NCBI GenBank assembly: GCA_035496575.1
Contig: DATJEN010000077.1
Span: 1-36,834 of the forward strand
Reading direction: 5' to 3'
DNA length: 36,834 bases
Origin: PALSA-1355 sp035496575
GTDB lineage: Bacteria > Planctomycetota > Planctomycetia > Pirellulales > PALSA-1355
Shown piece after piece: positions 8,525-15,821 of the stretch. Made by a program: the position numbers and the translations under genes. How positions within the stretch are numbered: position 1 is the stretch's first letter; each line of letters starts with the position of its first letter. The notes under the pieces were generated by a model, which made no database searches, was not told the origin of the DNA, and saw only the letters and a list, made by a program, of their open reading frames with translations.

Positions 8525-9709
8525 GTGACTGACATGCCCCCAGGCCGCGCCGACAGTTTGAGCGCGGCCCCGGCCGCCGAGCCCACGACCAGCGACGAGA
8601 TGACGGCCGAGCAATTGCGCGAGGCCAAGGAGTATGGGCGGCTGGGACTTTTGGCCAGCCTTGCCGACAAACTGGCCGATGCCGTCTTCCTGGGAATCAT
8701 GGCTTTTGCGTTTGCGATTCCACTCGATCGCTGGCTTTCGCAATCTATTTCCGGCGACTCCTTGCGGCTGCTGGCGCTTTTTGCGGTGCTCATGTTGCTG
8801 CACCTGGCGGTGTCTTTTCCGATCTCTGTGTACTCCGGCTACACGCTCGAGCATCGTTTTGGTTTGAGCCGGCAGACGTTCGGCCGCTGGTTTTTTCGTT
8901 ATGCCAAGAGCAGCGCGCTGATGATTCTGTTCGGCGCCGTTCTGGTGAGTGGTCTGTATGCCGTGATCTGGGCCGTGGGCGCTTGGTGGTGGTTGGCGGC
9001 CGCGGGCGTCTTTTTTGTGGTTACGATCGTGGTCGGCCAGTGGATGCCCGTCGTGGTGCTGCCGCTGTTCTACAAGATCGAGCGAATCAACGACCCGGAG
9101 CTCACGGGGCGCATGACGCGATTGGCCGAAGGCACCGGGTTATCGATCGAAGGCGTCTACCGCCTGGGCCTGAGCCAGGAGACCGCCAAGGCCAATGCCA
9201 TGTTGGCCGGCATGGGCCGCACGCGGCGCGTGCTGATGGGCGACACGCTGCTCGATCAGTTCACGCCCGACGAAATCGAAGTCATTTTTGCCCACGAGAT
9301 TGGGCACCACGTGTTTCGGCACATCCACAAGATGATTTTGGTAGGCGTGCTGTACAGCTTGCTGGGGTTCTGGATTTGCAATCAGGCGCTGGTGAGTTGG
9401 ACGGCCGCGCATTATGGGCAGCCCGTCGATGTGCACAACCTGCCGGTGAGCACGCTGCCGCTGTTCATGTTCGTGATGACGCTGTTCTCGTTGGCGCTCG
9501 AGCCCTTGCAAAACATCGTGAGCCGCCGCTACGAGCGGCAATGCGATCGATATGCACTGGCGCGCACGGGCATGCGCGCTGCCTATCTCTCCGCCTTTCG
9601 CAAGCTGGCGCGGCTCAACAAAGACGATCCCGCGCCGCATGCGCTCGAGGTGTTCTTGTTTCACAGCCACCCGCCGATTGCGGAGCGCTTGATGGCGGCC
9701 GGAGAGTAG
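8525..9709 (+). CDS. M48 family integral-membrane zinc protease (CaaX protease 1/Ste24-like)
   Basis: A 394-residue membrane protein with hydrophobic segments around residues 60-80, 88-108, 140-180, 275-295 and 310-335. The zinc motif is H257-E258-I-G-H261 in FAHEIGHHVFRH. A C-terminal conserved region has the third-ligand Glu just before NIVSRRYERQCDRYAL, as in Ste24/M48A, and FLFHSHPPIAER near the end is typical of this group. The long N-terminal membrane part separates it from HtpX, so Ste24-like is preferred. Likely role: cleavage of membrane or misfolded proteins; true CaaX processing is not expected in bacteria. The start is GTG 8525, or ATG 8534 in frame. It is convergent with the M50 protease gene, 21 bp away. 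Confidence 0.88.
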   Translation: MTDMPPGRADSLSAAPAAEPTTSDEMTAEQLREAKEYGRLGLLASLADKLADAVFLGIMAFAFAIPLDRWLSQSISGDSLRLLALFAVLMLLHLAVSFPISVYSGYTLEHRFGLSRQTFGRWFFRYAKSSALMILFGAVLVSGLYAVIWAVGAWWWLAAAGVFFVVTIVVGQWMPVVVLPLFYKIERINDPELTGRMTRLAEGTGLSIEGVYRLGLSQETAKANAMLAGMGRTRRVLMGDTLLDQFTPDEIEVIFAHEIGHHVFRHIHKMILVGVLYSLLGFWICNQALVSWTAAHYGQPVDVHNLPVSTLPLFMFVMTLFSLALEPLQNIVSRRYERQCDRYALARTGMRAAYLSAFRKLARLNKDDPAPHALEVFLFHSHPPIAERLMAAGE

Positions 9710-9730
9710 CGCTTGGCAAAAGCGCGCCTG

Positions 9731-10744
9731 CTAGATCAGCACCGGCGTGAAGCAAAACACCGGAATCAACAGCGAGGCCAGGCCAAATGCCTTGCGAAAT
9801 GGGCCGATCGTCACGCTGTCGTCGCGCGTGCGCGGATGGTCGACGCCCAGCAAGATCACCAGCACGAGCATCAACGTCCAGTTGTAGTGTTCGCCCAGCA
9901 CGACAAACAAAATCGCGCATACCAGAAACGTGCGGGCCACCACGCGGGCATTCCGCCCGAACAGGCCGTAAATCACGTGGCCGCCATCCAGTTGGCTGAT
10001 CGGCAGCATATTGAGACCGGTAATGAGCATGCCCACCCAGCCGGCCATCAGCAGCGGATTATTCTTGTCCAGAACGACGCCGGCGGGAAGATCGGGGCGC
10101 AAGTAGCTGGCCATCAGCTTGAAAATTAGCGGATCTCCCAACTGAATTTCCGCGCTGGGCGACAGGGCCGTTGCGTTCTTGATGCCGAACCAGATGATCG
10201 GCAACGCCACGAGCAAGCCGGCCCAAGGCCCGGAGATGCCGATATCGAACAACTGCTTGCGATTGGCGCGCGAACCTTCCATGCCGATGACAGCGCCCAT
10301 GGTGCCGGTCATGAGCATCGGAACGGGAATGAAGAACGGCAGGCTGGCCGGCACGTGATAGCGGAGCGTCTGCAGAAAATGGCCCATTTCGTGCGTGAGC
10401 AGGATGCCCACCACGGCCGCCATGTAGATCACGCCCTGTTGCCAGTTGGTGGCGATCGCCCGCGAGGCCTGTTCAGAACTCAAAAACCCGGGCGGGTTCC
10501 AGTTCAAGGCGCCGGCGACGAACGTTGAGCCACAGGTGGCCAGAAACAGGCAGATCGGCAAGATGACCTTGCGCGGGCGGCGGGGCTCGAGATCCGCGCG
10601 AACCAGCTCGCGGAGTGGCGGGCCGGCCCACACCTCCGGTTCCACGTCGGGGCCGGCGGCGGCAACGTCCGTCCATCCCATGGCGAGCGGGTGCTCGGCC
10701 GGCATCGGGCCTGATTCTTCGTGCTCTCGGCCCGCATGGCTCAT
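9731..10744 (-). CDS. M50 family site-2-type intramembrane metalloprotease
   Basis: A polytopic membrane protein of 337 residues from ATG 10744 (an in-frame ATG at 10756 would add four; the open frame further upstream overlaps the neighbouring gene). The N-terminus is a ~65-residue acidic soluble tail, followed by about seven membrane segments. Zinc ligands are H118-E119-M-G-H122 in LLTHEMGHFLQ and D253 in NMLPISQLDGGH, the S2P pair of motifs. The glycine-rich segment TGTMGAVIGM resembles plant EGY/cyanobacterial S2P relatives. It probably cleaves transmembrane regulators or housekeeping membrane proteins. It is 88 bp downstream of the penicillin-acylase-like gene on the same strand and may be co-transcribed. 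Confidence 0.88.
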   Translation of the reverse strand: MSHAGREHEESGPMPAEHPLAMGWTDVAAAGPDVEPEVWAGPPLRELVRADLEPRRPRKVILPICLFLATCGSTFVAGALNWNPPGFLSSEQASRAIATNWQQGVIYMAAVVGILLTHEMGHFLQTLRYHVPASLPFFIPVPMLMTGTMGAVIGMEGSRANRKQLFDIGISGPWAGLLVALPIIWFGIKNATALSPSAEIQLGDPLIFKLMASYLRPDLPAGVVLDKNNPLLMAGWVGMLITGLNMLPISQLDGGHVIYGLFGRNARVVARTFLVCAILFVVLGEHYNWTLMLVLVILLGVDHPRTRDDSVTIGPFRKAFGLASLLIPVFCFTPVLI

Positions 10745-10756
10745 GTAGCTAAGCAT

Positions 10757-10776
10757 AACAGCCGCGGTCGGCTGTT
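10757..10776 (-). other. 7-bp stem-loop just upstream of the M50 protease start
   Basis: Arms AACAGCC and GGCTGTT with a 6-nt loop sit immediately before ATG 10756 and in the gap after the upstream gene. No T-run follows, so this could be an attenuating mRNA hairpin or processing signal rather than a terminator. Confidence 0.35.
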
Positions 10777-10832
10777 CGGAAGGGGCCGAGGATGGTGAGT
10801 CCGGCGGCGCAACATGCGGCTGATAGCGGCGA

Positions 10833-13034
10833 TCAAGTTGCGTCGACGTGCTCGACCGCCAGCCGCTTGTATTTGCCGCTCCGCCAGCGCGGGATGTCGT
10901 TTTTGTAATATCCCGATACGCGGCTTTCGCTGGGCCCGCCCGGCAGATTCGTCCACGCTTCGTCCGTGCCCAGGTCGGCGACAAAGTGATACGAGGGCGC
11001 GAACGAGGACTCGCGCCTTGCGGCGCGGAGCAGATGCCCCTGAAACAGAGTTGCATGGCAGCCTGGCAGTGGCATCTCGCGCGTATGAAACCCAAAGGCC
11101 CGGCCCACGAAGCGCCCTTCGACATAGCGGTTCGTGAAATGAAAGCCATTGATGGCCGACCAGGGCTCTTCTTTTTCGGTCAGCCGCGCGGCGGCGCGGC
11201 GAATGAGCGAGGCCTTATCGCGATTTTGCCACCAAATCGAGTTCGGCTCCAAGAGCAGCCGGTCGATGGCCGTAAGCACCATCGTGGAAAACCCGGCCCG
11301 GCTGCACAGGTACAGCATGCGTCGCCAGCCAATGCCCTGCTCATGCCCGAAAATCTCGAGCAGCACGTTGCGATACAGTCGCGAGAATAGCGTGGCCTCG
11401 TAGCTCTCCGGCCGGTAGGCGCAATCCCACCGCGACAGGCGATCTTTGATCGGACCGTCGGGCAGGCATGGCAAGAGAACCTCGAGCAGCTCCCGCGCTT
11501 GCAGGCTCACGACGTCGTACTGCATGGCCTGCATGTCCTCGACGGTCGCGTTTTTCGAGGCCGCAAGCAGCTCGTCCGCTCTGCGCTTGCGGTAGTCCGG
11601 CACGCATTGCGTTACCAGGACGGGCCCGCCGGTGCGATTGATGCTTTCGTTCGCCGTGGCCACGAAGCCTTCAGGCGGGTCGTACACGCGCGGCAGCACG
11701 CTCGTCGACAGCCGCCCGCGCCAGTGGTTGTTCTCATCCCAAGCGGGAATCGGATAGAGGCCGTTGTGTTCTCGAGGCCGACGGGGAAACCAGCCGTTGG
11801 CTTGCATGCCGATGTGCCCGTCACGATCCGCGAAGACCCAGTACAAACTGGGCAGCGGACACTCGCGGGCGATGTCCATGGCTTCGGCGGCGGTGGGCGC
11901 CGCAACCACCTCCAGCCAGGTGGCGATCGATCGCCCCGCGCCGAATTCGGCCCCGATCCATGCGTTCGACAAGTAGTATCCGGGTTCGGGCGTCTCGGGC
12001 GTGGTTTCCAGGGTGCCTTGTGGATTGTGGTAGACGCGAAGCATTTCGCTCTCGCCACCTTTGCGCGAAATGCGTTCGTCGCGCACGTCGAAATCGATCC
12101 ACCGCTCACCACGACGGTACTGCCAGCCAGTGTGTCCGCCGGGACGGCAGTCTTCGACAAAGTAATCGGTCGTGTCCCCTTTCAGGTACGTCACGCCCCA
12201 AGCGACGTCGCGCGTCCGCGCGACGGCGAACAACGGGCAGCCAGGCAGAGTGGCGCCCAGCACATAGCTGTCGTCCCAATGCAACTCGGCCTCATACCAA
12301 ATCGCCGGCAGCCGGTTCACTTCCAGGTGCGGATCGGATGCGATCAAGGCCGAACCCGTCGCGCTGCGCTTGGGCGAAACTGCCCAGGCATTGCTGCCCG
12401 CCAAGCGCGGCAGGTCGATGATCAACTCGAGCGCTTCATCCGAGAGCTGGCTCGAGATTTTTACCTTGCGCAAAAGATCGAAATCGGCGTTATCCAAGAG
12501 CGGCTTGAACAGCTCGCGCATCTTGTCGTCGGCGACGCCCGCGTGAATCAGGTCCAGCAGGATGCGCTCGTTTTGTTGCTGGCCGACGACCAGCCCGCCA
12601 AAGCTGAGCAAGTTGCCCAACAGCAACACCGAGCGCTGGTTCCAGGGTTGGGGCACGAAGCCTGCGGCCCACATCGGCAGCGAGCGGCTGGCGCCTTTCA
12701 TGCCGTCGTTGACCCCCTCGCAATAAGCAGTCAGGAGGTCGAACGTCTCGTCGTCGAGATTCGCGACTTCGTTGTCCAGGTTCACATACAGCCCGGTCCG
12801 CCGAAAAAAGCGGTCCATTTCCAGCAGTTCGGGCTTGTCGGCGATCAGTTCGGTCGCCTGCCCACTGGCCACCGAGCGGGCAAACAACATTTGCGTGGGG
12901 CGATCGATTGCATGCATGTACCCCAGGCCATACAAGGCCTCACGGAAGGTCACGGCCGAGATATGCGGCACCCCGTGGAGATCGCGAGCGACGGTGAAGC
13001 GTCGGCGGGCGTTTTTCGTCGAAAGGATTTTCAT
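10833..13034 (-). CDS. Penicillin acylase-family Ntn hydrolase
   Basis: A 733-residue member of the penicillin amidase family (peptidase S45). The N-terminal part has the A-chain signatures DLHGVPHISA and GLGYMHAIDRPTQML. The beta-chain would begin at the nucleophile S214 in LAGSNAWAVSPKRS, followed by LIASDPHLEVNRLPAIWYE and the VTYLKGDTTDYFVE segment. Such enzymes self-cleave and hydrolyse amide bonds of acylated substrates such as acyl-homoserine lactones, N-acyl amino acids and beta-lactams; which substrate applies here is unknown. Unlike most family members there is no signal peptide, and an in-frame stop about ten codons upstream rules out a longer exported form. Confidence 0.88.
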   Translation of the reverse strand: MKILSTKNARRRFTVARDLHGVPHISAVTFREALYGLGYMHAIDRPTQMLFARSVASGQATELIADKPELLEMDRFFRRTGLYVNLDNEVANLDDETFDLLTAYCEGVNDGMKGASRSLPMWAAGFVPQPWNQRSVLLLGNLLSFGGLVVGQQQNERILLDLIHAGVADDKMRELFKPLLDNADFDLLRKVKISSQLSDEALELIIDLPRLAGSNAWAVSPKRSATGSALIASDPHLEVNRLPAIWYEAELHWDDSYVLGATLPGCPLFAVARTRDVAWGVTYLKGDTTDYFVEDCRPGGHTGWQYRRGERWIDFDVRDERISRKGGESEMLRVYHNPQGTLETTPETPEPGYYLSNAWIGAEFGAGRSIATWLEVVAAPTAAEAMDIARECPLPSLYWVFADRDGHIGMQANGWFPRRPREHNGLYPIPAWDENNHWRGRLSTSVLPRVYDPPEGFVATANESINRTGGPVLVTQCVPDYRKRRADELLAASKNATVEDMQAMQYDVVSLQARELLEVLLPCLPDGPIKDRLSRWDCAYRPESYEATLFSRLYRNVLLEIFGHEQGIGWRRMLYLCSRAGFSTMVLTAIDRLLLEPNSIWWQNRDKASLIRRAAARLTEKEEPWSAINGFHFTNRYVEGRFVGRAFGFHTREMPLPGCHATLFQGHLLRAARRESSFAPSYHFVADLGTDEAWTNLPGGPSESRVSGYYKNDIPRWRSGKYKRLAVEHVDAT

Positions 13035-13064
13035 GCACGACCAGCACAGTCCGTGTAATAACTA

Positions 13065-13070
13065 AGTGTA
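13065..13070 (-). promoter_or_regulatory. Extended -10 promoter for the penicillin acylase-like gene
   Basis: The minus strand reads TGCTACACT, giving -10 TACACT with a TG extension. The expected start near 13058 lies about 24 nt before ATG 13034. No convincing -35 was seen. Confidence 0.45.
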
Positions 13071-13302
13071 GCACGCTGCAACGCGCAGAATTCGGCACAA
13101 AGTGGGGGCCTGAATTGCCGAATGTGCAGCCGGTAAGGGCGCCGGAACGCGGGGCGAGAAGTGCCGACAGCGGGGGGCGGGTCCGTCGGCTCGTTCGATC
13201 ATGGACCGCGCTTCGCAACGCGCGCGGACAGGCGGTGGGCCGACTCAGCTATTGCGGAAGGACGAGAGCGAAAACGCGCAAACAGGTGGGCGTGCGGGGG
13301 CT

Positions 13303-13392
13303 CTACTTCTTGCGATGGCGAATTTTGGAACGCATACGACGCTTCTTGCGACCCAACTTCCGCCGACCTTTACCCGTCTTCTTCGTACCCAC
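13303..13392 (-). CDS. Very basic 29-residue protein, AURKAIP1/COX24-like (possible ribosome-associated peptide)
   Basis: A very short gene. On the minus strand a GTG at 13392 opens 29 codons ending at TAG 13303. GGAG lies seven bases before GTG, a good SD, and an in-frame TGA lies five codons upstream, so the start is fixed. The product begins MGTKKTGKGRRKLG and ends RSKIRHRKK; more than half of its residues are Lys or Arg. It resembles the small AURKAIP1/COX24 domain proteins (PF08213) found in many bacteria, one of which is the mycobacterial ribosomal protein bS22. A role at the ribosome is inferred from composition and family resemblance only. A promoter lies ~95 bp upstream. Confidence 0.72.
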   Translation of the reverse strand: MGTKKTGKGRRKLGRKKRRMRSKIRHRKK

Positions 13393-13764
13393 CCGGCCAC
13401 TCCATCAGATGATTGGACCAACACCAAAGAGACTATGCCCGCCACTCGACCGAAGATTGAGCCAGGCCTTGGACGGGAACTCGTGATTCTAACACCGCGA
13501 TACGCTAGCAGACAAGCTCATCCAGACAGAGCCTAATCGGGCGTCCGGCCTTCCGCCACGCAATCGGCGCTAGGAGCGTCGTGTGCAGTTAGCGCGATTC
13601 CGCCCCGCGCGCACGCGGTCAGCCATGAGAATTTCAGGAAAACGGCCTGGTTTGGCCAGCTTGCAAAGCCTAGGACGATTGTCCTTGGGAGCGCCTGGCA
13701 AGCGATATCAGCCAAACAGAACTCAGGTCTAAGGCCGGCGAGAATATGACCGGGAAACGTGACT
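13393..13764. other. Gap between csrA and the 29-codon gene
   Basis: 372 bp without a supported gene apart from the promoter at 13486-13515 and the leader of the 29-codon gene. The longer frames crossing it read through csrA in other frames and have no recognisable product. No tRNA or strong terminator was found. Confidence 0.5.
13486..13515 (-). promoter_or_regulatory. Sigma-70-type promoter for the 29-codon basic protein gene
   Basis: Minus strand: -35 TTGTCT (13515-13510), 18-bp spacer, -10 TAGAAT (13491-13486). The predicted start near 13479 gives a leader of about 85 nt before the GTG at 13392. Confidence 0.6.
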
Positions 13765-13968
13765 TCAGCCCGCAAGCGCCAGTGCCCGACCTTTGGGGGC
13801 GGCTTTCGGCTGATCCTTCCAGTCTTGCAGCTCGCCGCGCAGCACGCGCACGTCGTTGGGGGCTTCGATTCCCAAGCGGATGACCCGGCCATGGACTTCC
13901 AGGACGGTGATCGTGACGTTGTCGCCGATTTGGAGCTTCTGACCTGGTTTGCGGCTGAGGACGAGCAT
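13765..13968 (-). CDS. csrA: Translational regulator CsrA
   Basis: A 67-residue RNA-binding homodimer that blocks or activates translation by binding GGA motifs in mRNA leaders. The sequence is canonical: MLVLSRKPGQKLQIGDNVTI at the start, VRLGIEAP-like (IRLGIEAPNDVRVLRGEL) in the middle with the conserved Leu/Arg RNA-contact residues. The C-terminus is extended by a Lys/Ala-rich tail (QPKAAPKGRALALAG). The start has a very strong SD, GGAGG seven to eight bases from ATG, which stands out in a window where most genes lack one. No flagellar genes are nearby, the context in which csrA often sits in other bacteria. Confidence 0.95.
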   Translation of the reverse strand: MLVLSRKPGQKLQIGDNVTITVLEVHGRVIRLGIEAPNDVRVLRGELQDWKDQPKAAPKGRALALAG

Positions 13969-13997
13969 GGCCTTTCCCTCCGTGAAATTTGAGGCGG

Positions 13998-14015
13998 GGA
14001 GATGTCTTCATCTCC
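13998..14015 (-). promoter_or_regulatory. csrA leader hairpin with GGA motif (candidate autoregulatory site)
   Basis: A 7-bp perfect stem, GGAGATG/CATCTCC, with a 4-nt loop lies 30 nt upstream of the csrA ATG. A second GGA lies in the SD (CACGGAGGG). Two GGA motifs in a csrA leader, one overlapping the SD, match the layout expected for CsrA autorepression. This is inferred from layout only. Confidence 0.45.
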
Positions 14016-14226
14016 GGTGTTGTTCGAGTGCCCCGCCCTCTGCAAACACCATGCCCAAGGGGTGGGTTAACAATTAAGCAACAAAATGCGTCGCCGCATC
14101 GCAATTTGGGCCGACAAAAGGTGTTGGGCTAAGCGCCAGCGCGCGCAAGCACCCCCGAGGCCTGTTCGTGCAATTACCACTGTGGAGAATTCCCTATCAC
14201 CACACTGGTCGATCGACGACCTACTA

Positions 14227-14649
14227 TCATGGGTTTGGTGGCGAGGTGGCGATCAGCACCACCAGACATTCAGTTCCGGTATTTTCGATCCCATGTTCGC
14301 ACCACGGCGGCAGGTACACGAAGTCGCCTTTTGACACCTCGCGCTCGAAGTTGGCAAACTGCATCCGGCCGCGTCCCTCTAAAATCACATAGGTTTCTTC
14401 CGTCTCGTGCGACCCTGGTGGTAGCACCGCGTGCGGCGGAACATAGAACATCGTGAGACTCATGTTCTTCGAGGTCGCGCGCGGGTTCACCGGGTGAATG
14501 ATTCGCACCCCGATTCCGTGACAATCGGGGTAAGCCACCGGCACGCCCTCCTGTGCCGTGACGATGATCGGGTCGACGGCCGTCGTGGGCTTGGGGATCG
14601 TGGGCGGCCGCCCGGTCGAGTAGCCTTTATAGGGGGTGATCTTCGCCAT
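14227..14649 (-). CDS. Cupin-domain protein
   Basis: A 140-residue single-domain cupin. ATG 14649 (MAKITPYKGYSTGRPP) is preferred over the upstream ATG of the open frame because AGGA lies five bases before it and the upstream extension looks non-coding. Cupin motif 1 is PPGSHETEETYVILEG and motif 2 is GDFVYLPPWCEHGIEN, with metal-ligand candidates His and Glu in the first and His in the second. Single cupins include dioxygenases, isomerases and sugar- or small-molecule-binding proteins; nothing fixes the function here. It is divergent from the radical SAM methyltransferase gene, with 79 bp between starts. Confidence 0.82.
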   Translation of the reverse strand: MAKITPYKGYSTGRPPTIPKPTTAVDPIIVTAQEGVPVAYPDCHGIGVRIIHPVNPRATSKNMSLTMFYVPPHAVLPPGSHETEETYVILEGRGRMQFANFEREVSKGDFVYLPPWCEHGIENTGTECLVVLIATSPPNP

Positions 14650-14706
14650 GGGATTCCTGTGCCAGAAGTGTTTTGATTTGAAGACGGGTGCGTTCCGTGC
14701 AACGCG

Positions 14707-14712
14707 AGTGTA
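14707..14712 (-). promoter_or_regulatory. Extended -10 promoter for the cupin gene
   Basis: The minus strand reads TGCTACACT, the same hexamer and extension as at 13065-13070. The expected start near 14700 is about 50 nt before ATG 14649. It overlaps the likely promoter area of the divergent methyltransferase gene. Confidence 0.4.
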
Positions 14713-14728
14713 GCAAAGGCCGCCATAC

Positions 14729-15775
14729 ATGACACGCATCAGCATTCACGACGCGGCCGCCGTCGAGGCGCTCTTCCGTGAGCGTCGCGCCGACCCGCAG
14801 GAGCTGCGCCGCGTCCGCATCGCGTTCTATAAAAAGCACCTTTCGGCCGAGCGGGTCCTCGAGTCATTGCCAGGGAACATTCGAGATTGGCTCTTGGGCC
14901 TGGTTGCCTTTCATTCGCTTGCGCTTGCCGAGCGGCACGATTCCAAGCTCGATGGCGCGACGAAGCTCATCTTCAATACGCAGGATGGGCGTGCGATTGA
15001 GTCGGTCGTCTTGCGAATGACGACGGGCCGCACCGCGGTGTGCCTCTCGACACAGGTCGGCTGCCGGGCACGCTGCCGCTTCTGCGCAACCGGGCAGATG
15101 GAAGATGTGCGCAATCTAAGCGTGCCGGAAATTCTGGATCAGGTTGTGCAAGCCAGTGCCCTGGTTGCGGCGGAAGGTCGCAGCCTGCGAAACCTTGTCT
15201 TCATGGGCATGGGCGAACCCTTCCACAACGAAGAGGCCCTGTACGGCGCCAGCCGCGCGCTCATCAATCCACGCGCGTTCCATTTTCATCCACGACGACT
15301 TTTGATTTCGACGGTGGGGATACCCGCCGCGATGGTGCGCGCGAGCGAGAGCTTTCCTGAAGTGCGGCTGGCCGTGAGCCTGCATTCGGCAAACCAGGAG
15401 GTGCGCGAGCGCTTGATGCCGGTCGCCAGGCGGCATCCGCTTGCAGAATTGCGGCGCGCTCTCGAGCAAGTTGGCGCCAACACCGCTCAAAAAATCATGA
15501 TCGAGTACCTGCTGCTCGCGGACATCAACGATTCACCCGCCGATGCGGAGACGCTGGTCGAGTACCTGGCGGGCATACCGGTGCACGTCAACTTGATTCC
15601 TTATAACGCGATCGAAGGTGCGAGTGACCTGCGCGCCAGTGGGCCGGCCCGCCGGGCTGCCTTCTCCCGGCAATTGAAAGACGCCGGTCTATCCGTGACC
15701 ACGCGATATTCGCTGGGCGCCGACATCACCGCCGCCTGCGGCCAACTCGTCCGCAAGCGCGCCCGCGCGATTTAA
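14729..15775 (+). CDS. RlmN/Cfr-family radical SAM RNA adenine methyltransferase
   Basis: A 348-residue radical SAM enzyme expected to methylate an adenine (A2503 of 23S rRNA and/or A37 of tRNA) by the Cys-bridged RlmN/Cfr mechanism. The 4Fe-4S cluster motif is C112-RAR-C116-RF-C119-ATG. The GMGEPFHNEEAL segment and SLHSANQEVRERLMPV follow. The second catalytic Cys is C337 in ADITAACGQLVRK. Other conserved parts are LISTVGIPAAM and VNLIPYNAIEGA. The N-terminal domain is diverged and the length is closer to Cfr (~349) than to E. coli RlmN (~384). It may be the genome's RlmN or an additional Cfr-like paralogue; this cannot be settled from one window. Confidence 0.85.
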   Translation: MTRISIHDAAAVEALFRERRADPQELRRVRIAFYKKHLSAERVLESLPGNIRDWLLGLVAFHSLALAERHDSKLDGATKLIFNTQDGRAIESVVLRMTTGRTAVCLSTQVGCRARCRFCATGQMEDVRNLSVPEILDQVVQASALVAAEGRSLRNLVFMGMGEPFHNEEALYGASRALINPRAFHFHPRRLLISTVGIPAAMVRASESFPEVRLAVSLHSANQEVRERLMPVARRHPLAELRRALEQVGANTAQKIMIEYLLLADINDSPADAETLVEYLAGIPVHVNLIPYNAIEGASDLRASGPARRAAFSRQLKDAGLSVTTRYSLGADITAACGQLVRKRARAI

Positions 15776-15821
15776 GGGTCGCCCCCGATCTGCAGCGCTT
15801 TGCTGTCGCCAGCGGTGCGGG

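Noticed and set aside
11499..13058. A 519-codon plus-strand frame opposite the penicillin acylase-like gene
   Set aside because: Antisense mirror of a gene with clear family motifs; no domain of its own.
13115..13536. Plus-strand frames of up to 123 codons over the 29-codon gene
   Set aside because: Overlapping frames with no family signal; the minus-strand 29-codon gene has start signals and a recognisable product.
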